A DNA stretch of 7,018 nt from an uncultured Atopobiaceae bacterium (lineage in GTDB: Bacteria > Actinomycetota > Coriobacteriia > Coriobacteriales > Atopobiaceae), in assembly GCA_944321005.1 (NCBI GenBank), contig CALUJT010000118.1, positions 1-7,018 of the forward strand, read 5' to 3'. Positions 5,173 through 7,018 of the stretch are shown here, in pieces. A program made the translations under genes and the position numbers. The notes beneath the pieces are model-generated. The model was not told where the DNA came from, did no database searches, and saw nothing but the letters and a program-made list of their open reading frames with translations. Each line of letters begins with the position of its first letter. Position 1 is the stretch's first letter.

Positions 5173-7018
5173 ATGGCAGACTCACCCGAGACCCAGACGC
5201 TCGACGATGGCCCCAACGGCGAGGGCTCGCTGGGCAGGCTCATCCCCTGGCCCGACGACGAGACCTACCCCAACATCGGCGCGGAGGAGGCGCTCGACCT
5301 CTTCCTCGGCTGGGTGGACTCGCGCGGCATCGAGCTTTGGCCGCACCAGGAGGAGGCGCTCCTCTCCCTGGCAGCGGGCGACCACCTCATCCTGGGCACC
5401 CCCACGGGCTCGGGAAAGTCCATGGTGGCGCTGGGCATGTGCTTCACGAGCGTCTGCACGGACCGGCGCGCCTACTACACCGCGCCCATCAAGGCCCTGG
5501 TGAGCGAGAAGTTCTTTGACCTCGTGAGCCTCTTCGGCCGCGAGAACGTGGGCATGATCACGGGTGACGCCGCCATCAACGCGGATGCCCCCATCATCTG
5601 CTGCACCGCGGAGATCCTGGCCAACCAGGCGCTGCGCGAGGGCGAGAAGTGCGACGTGGGCTGCGTGGCCATGGACGAGTTCCACTTCTACGCGGACCCG
5701 GACCGCGGCTGGGCCTGGCAGGTCCCGCTGCTTACCCTCCCCCACGTGCAGTTCCTTCTCATGAGCGCCACGCTGGGGGACACCTCGGCCATCGCCGCCT
5801 CGCTCGAGGAGCACACGGGCGGGCGCATGGTGGACGTCATCGCCGACGCCCCGCGCCCCGTGCCGCTCTCGTACGAGTTCGTGGACACGGCGCTGGAGGG
5901 CACGGTGGAGCTTGCCCTGCGCGCGGGCGAGGCGCCGCTCTACGTCGTCCACTTTGCGCAGGACGCCGCGCTCGCGAGCGCCCAGTCCCTTGCCAGCTAC
6001 GGCGTCTCTACCAAGGAGCAGCGCGAGGCCATCAAGGAGGCGATGAAGGGCACGCGGTTCACCACCACCTTTGGCAAGACGCTCCAGCGCCTCCTGGGCT
6101 GCGGCGTGGGCGTGCACCACGCCGGCATGCTGCCGCGCTACCGCCTTCTGGTGGAGAAGCTCGCCCAACAGGGCCTGCTGCCGGTCATCTGCGGCACGGA
6201 CACCCTGGGCGTGGGCATCAACGTGCCCATCCACACCGTGGTGCTCACGGCGCTCTCCAAGTTTGACGGCCGGCGCATGCGCCACCTCAACGCGCGCGAG
6301 TTCCACCAGATCGTCGGCCGCGCCGGACGCGCCGGCTTTGACACCGAGGGACACGTCATCGCCGAGGCCACCGAGTACGACATCGAGAACGCCCGCGCGC
6401 TCGCCAAGGCGGGCGGCGACCCCAAGAAGGCGCGCAAAATCAAGACCAAGAAGCCGCCCGAGGGCTTCGTGGGGTGGAACAAGCAGACCTTCGAGCGCCT
6501 CATCGCAACCGTGCCCGAGCCGCTGCGCCCGCGCATGAAGGTCACGCACTCGATGGTGCTCGCCGAGGTCGAGCAGGGCGGCGACGCCTGGGCGCGCGTG
6601 CACGCGCTCATCGAGGAGTCCGCCCAGCCGGCGGAGGAGAAGGTCGCGCTCGCCACCCGAGCGGACGAGATCTTTGCCACGCTGCTCGACGCCGGCGTGG
6701 TCACGCGCGAGGAGCTTCCGGACGGGGGCTCGGACTGGCGCACCACCGTGGACCTGCCGGACGACTTCGCCCTGGACCAGCCGCTCTCGCCGTTCCTGCT
6801 GGCGGCGCTGGAGCTCCTGGACCCCGAGTCCGAGACCTACGCGCTCGACGTCATCTCCATGGCGGAGGCCACGCTCGAGGACCCGTGGCAGATCCTGCGC
6901 GCCCAGCAGCGCGTGGCGCGCGACCGCGCGATGTCCGAGATGAAGGCCGAGGGCATCGAGTACGACGAGCGCATGGAGCGCCTCCAGGAGGTCACGTCGC
7001 CCAAGCCGCTCGAGGAGC
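5173..7018 (+). CDS. Ski2-like DEAD/DEAH-box helicase with DUF3516-type C-terminal region (cut by window end)
   Basis: An ATP-dependent superfamily 2 helicase, probably acting on RNA in the cytoplasm; the family is related to Ski2/HelY, but the bacterial substrate is not settled. The visible 615 codons contain the full motor: WPHQ (56-59), motif I GTPTGSGKS (75-83), Ia APIKALV (104-110), TAEIL (145-149), motif II DEFH (168-171), motif III SAT (198-200), the Ski2-like signature GVGVHHAGMLPRYR (311-324), motif V TDTLGVGINVP (342-352) and motif VI QIVGRAGRAG (379-388). After about residue 420 a basic stretch leads into PPEGFVGWNKQTFERLIATVPEPL, which I recognise as resembling the DUF3516 region of actinobacterial helicases. 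Such proteins run to roughly 800-900 residues, so a C-terminal part is missing beyond the window. ATG at 5173 is supported by ATAGGAG just upstream. Composition is typical of the host and no interruption is seen. Confidence 0.92.
   Translation, partial: MADSPETQTLDDGPNGEGSLGRLIPWPDDETYPNIGAEEALDLFLGWVDSRGIELWPHQEEALLSLAAGDHLILGTPTGSGKSMVALGMCFTSVCTDRRAYYTAPIKALVSEKFFDLVSLFGRENVGMITGDAAINADAPIICCTAEILANQALREGEKCDVGCVAMDEFHFYADPDRGWAWQVPLLTLPHVQFLLMSATLGDTSAIAASLEEHTGGRMVDVIADAPRPVPLSYEFVDTALEGTVELALRAGEAPLYVVHFAQDAALASAQSLASYGVSTKEQREAIKEAMKGTRFTTTFGKTLQRLLGCGVGVHHAGMLPRYRLLVEKLAQQGLLPVICGTDTLGVGINVPIHTVVLTALSKFDGRRMRHLNAREFHQIVGRAGRAGFDTEGHVIAEATEYDIENARALAKAGGDPKKARKIKTKKPPEGFVGWNKQTFERLIATVPEPLRPRMKVTHSMVLAEVEQGGDAWARVHALIEESAQPAEEKVALATRADEIFATLLDAGVVTREELPDGGSDWRTTVDLPDDFALDQPLSPFLLAALELLDPESETYALDVISMAEATLEDPWQILRAQQRVARDRAMSEMKAEGIEYDERMERLQEVTSPKPLEE

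Noticed and set aside
5182..6603. Long open frame of 473 codons on the minus strand opposite the helicase gene
   Set aside because: The plus-strand helicase has an unbroken series of superfamily 2 motifs. The antisense product is rich in H, A, R, G and V and looks like a composition artefact.

Overview
The window is high-GC bacterial chromosome with compact, mostly single-gene transcription units. The genes fit an actinobacterial host: asparaginyl-tRNA synthetase, orotate phosphoribosyltransferase, a membrane-anchored NodB-type deacetylase and a Ski2-like helicase with a DUF3516-type C-terminal part. A Coriobacteriia (Olsenella/Atopobium-like) host is my best guess, but that is inference from gene content and base composition, not something the sequence proves.

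Layout. 1-539 (minus): 5' part of asnS. 540-749: a divergent intergenic region whose right half is strikingly AT-rich and holds three copies of a 32-bp unit, each with a TGGTAAC-N5-GTTACCA dyad, ending at the ribosome-binding site of the next gene. 750-2123 (plus): an AAA_14/DUF4143 ATPase of unknown function, probably an accessory gene placed between housekeeping genes. 2171-2833 (plus): pyrE, whose likely -10 box overlaps the ATPase stop codon. 2834-2976: a convergent intergenic region with a strong GC-rich hairpin terminator flanked by copies of a 29-bp palindromic repeat. 2977-4323 (minus): polysaccharide deacetylase with one N-terminal membrane anchor. 4324-4572: an intergenic region holding two more copies of the 29-bp repeat as a 33-bp perfect inverted pair. 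4573-5087 (minus): a small nitroreductase gene with a one-base frameshift in a C4 run. 5088-5172: a short divergent promoter region. 5173-7018 (plus): a Ski2-like DEAD/DEAH helicase, cut by the window end.

The genes do not form one pathway. Translation (asnS), pyrimidine synthesis (pyrE), cell-envelope modification (deacetylase), flavin redox chemistry (nitroreductase) and RNA metabolism (helicase) sit side by side. The two items most worth following are the helically phased triple dyad in front of the orphan ATPase, and the 29-bp extragenic palindrome, which lies close to the 3' end of three genes and brackets the deacetylase gene in both direct and inverted orientation. I see no RNA genes, CRISPR array, transposase or phage genes.
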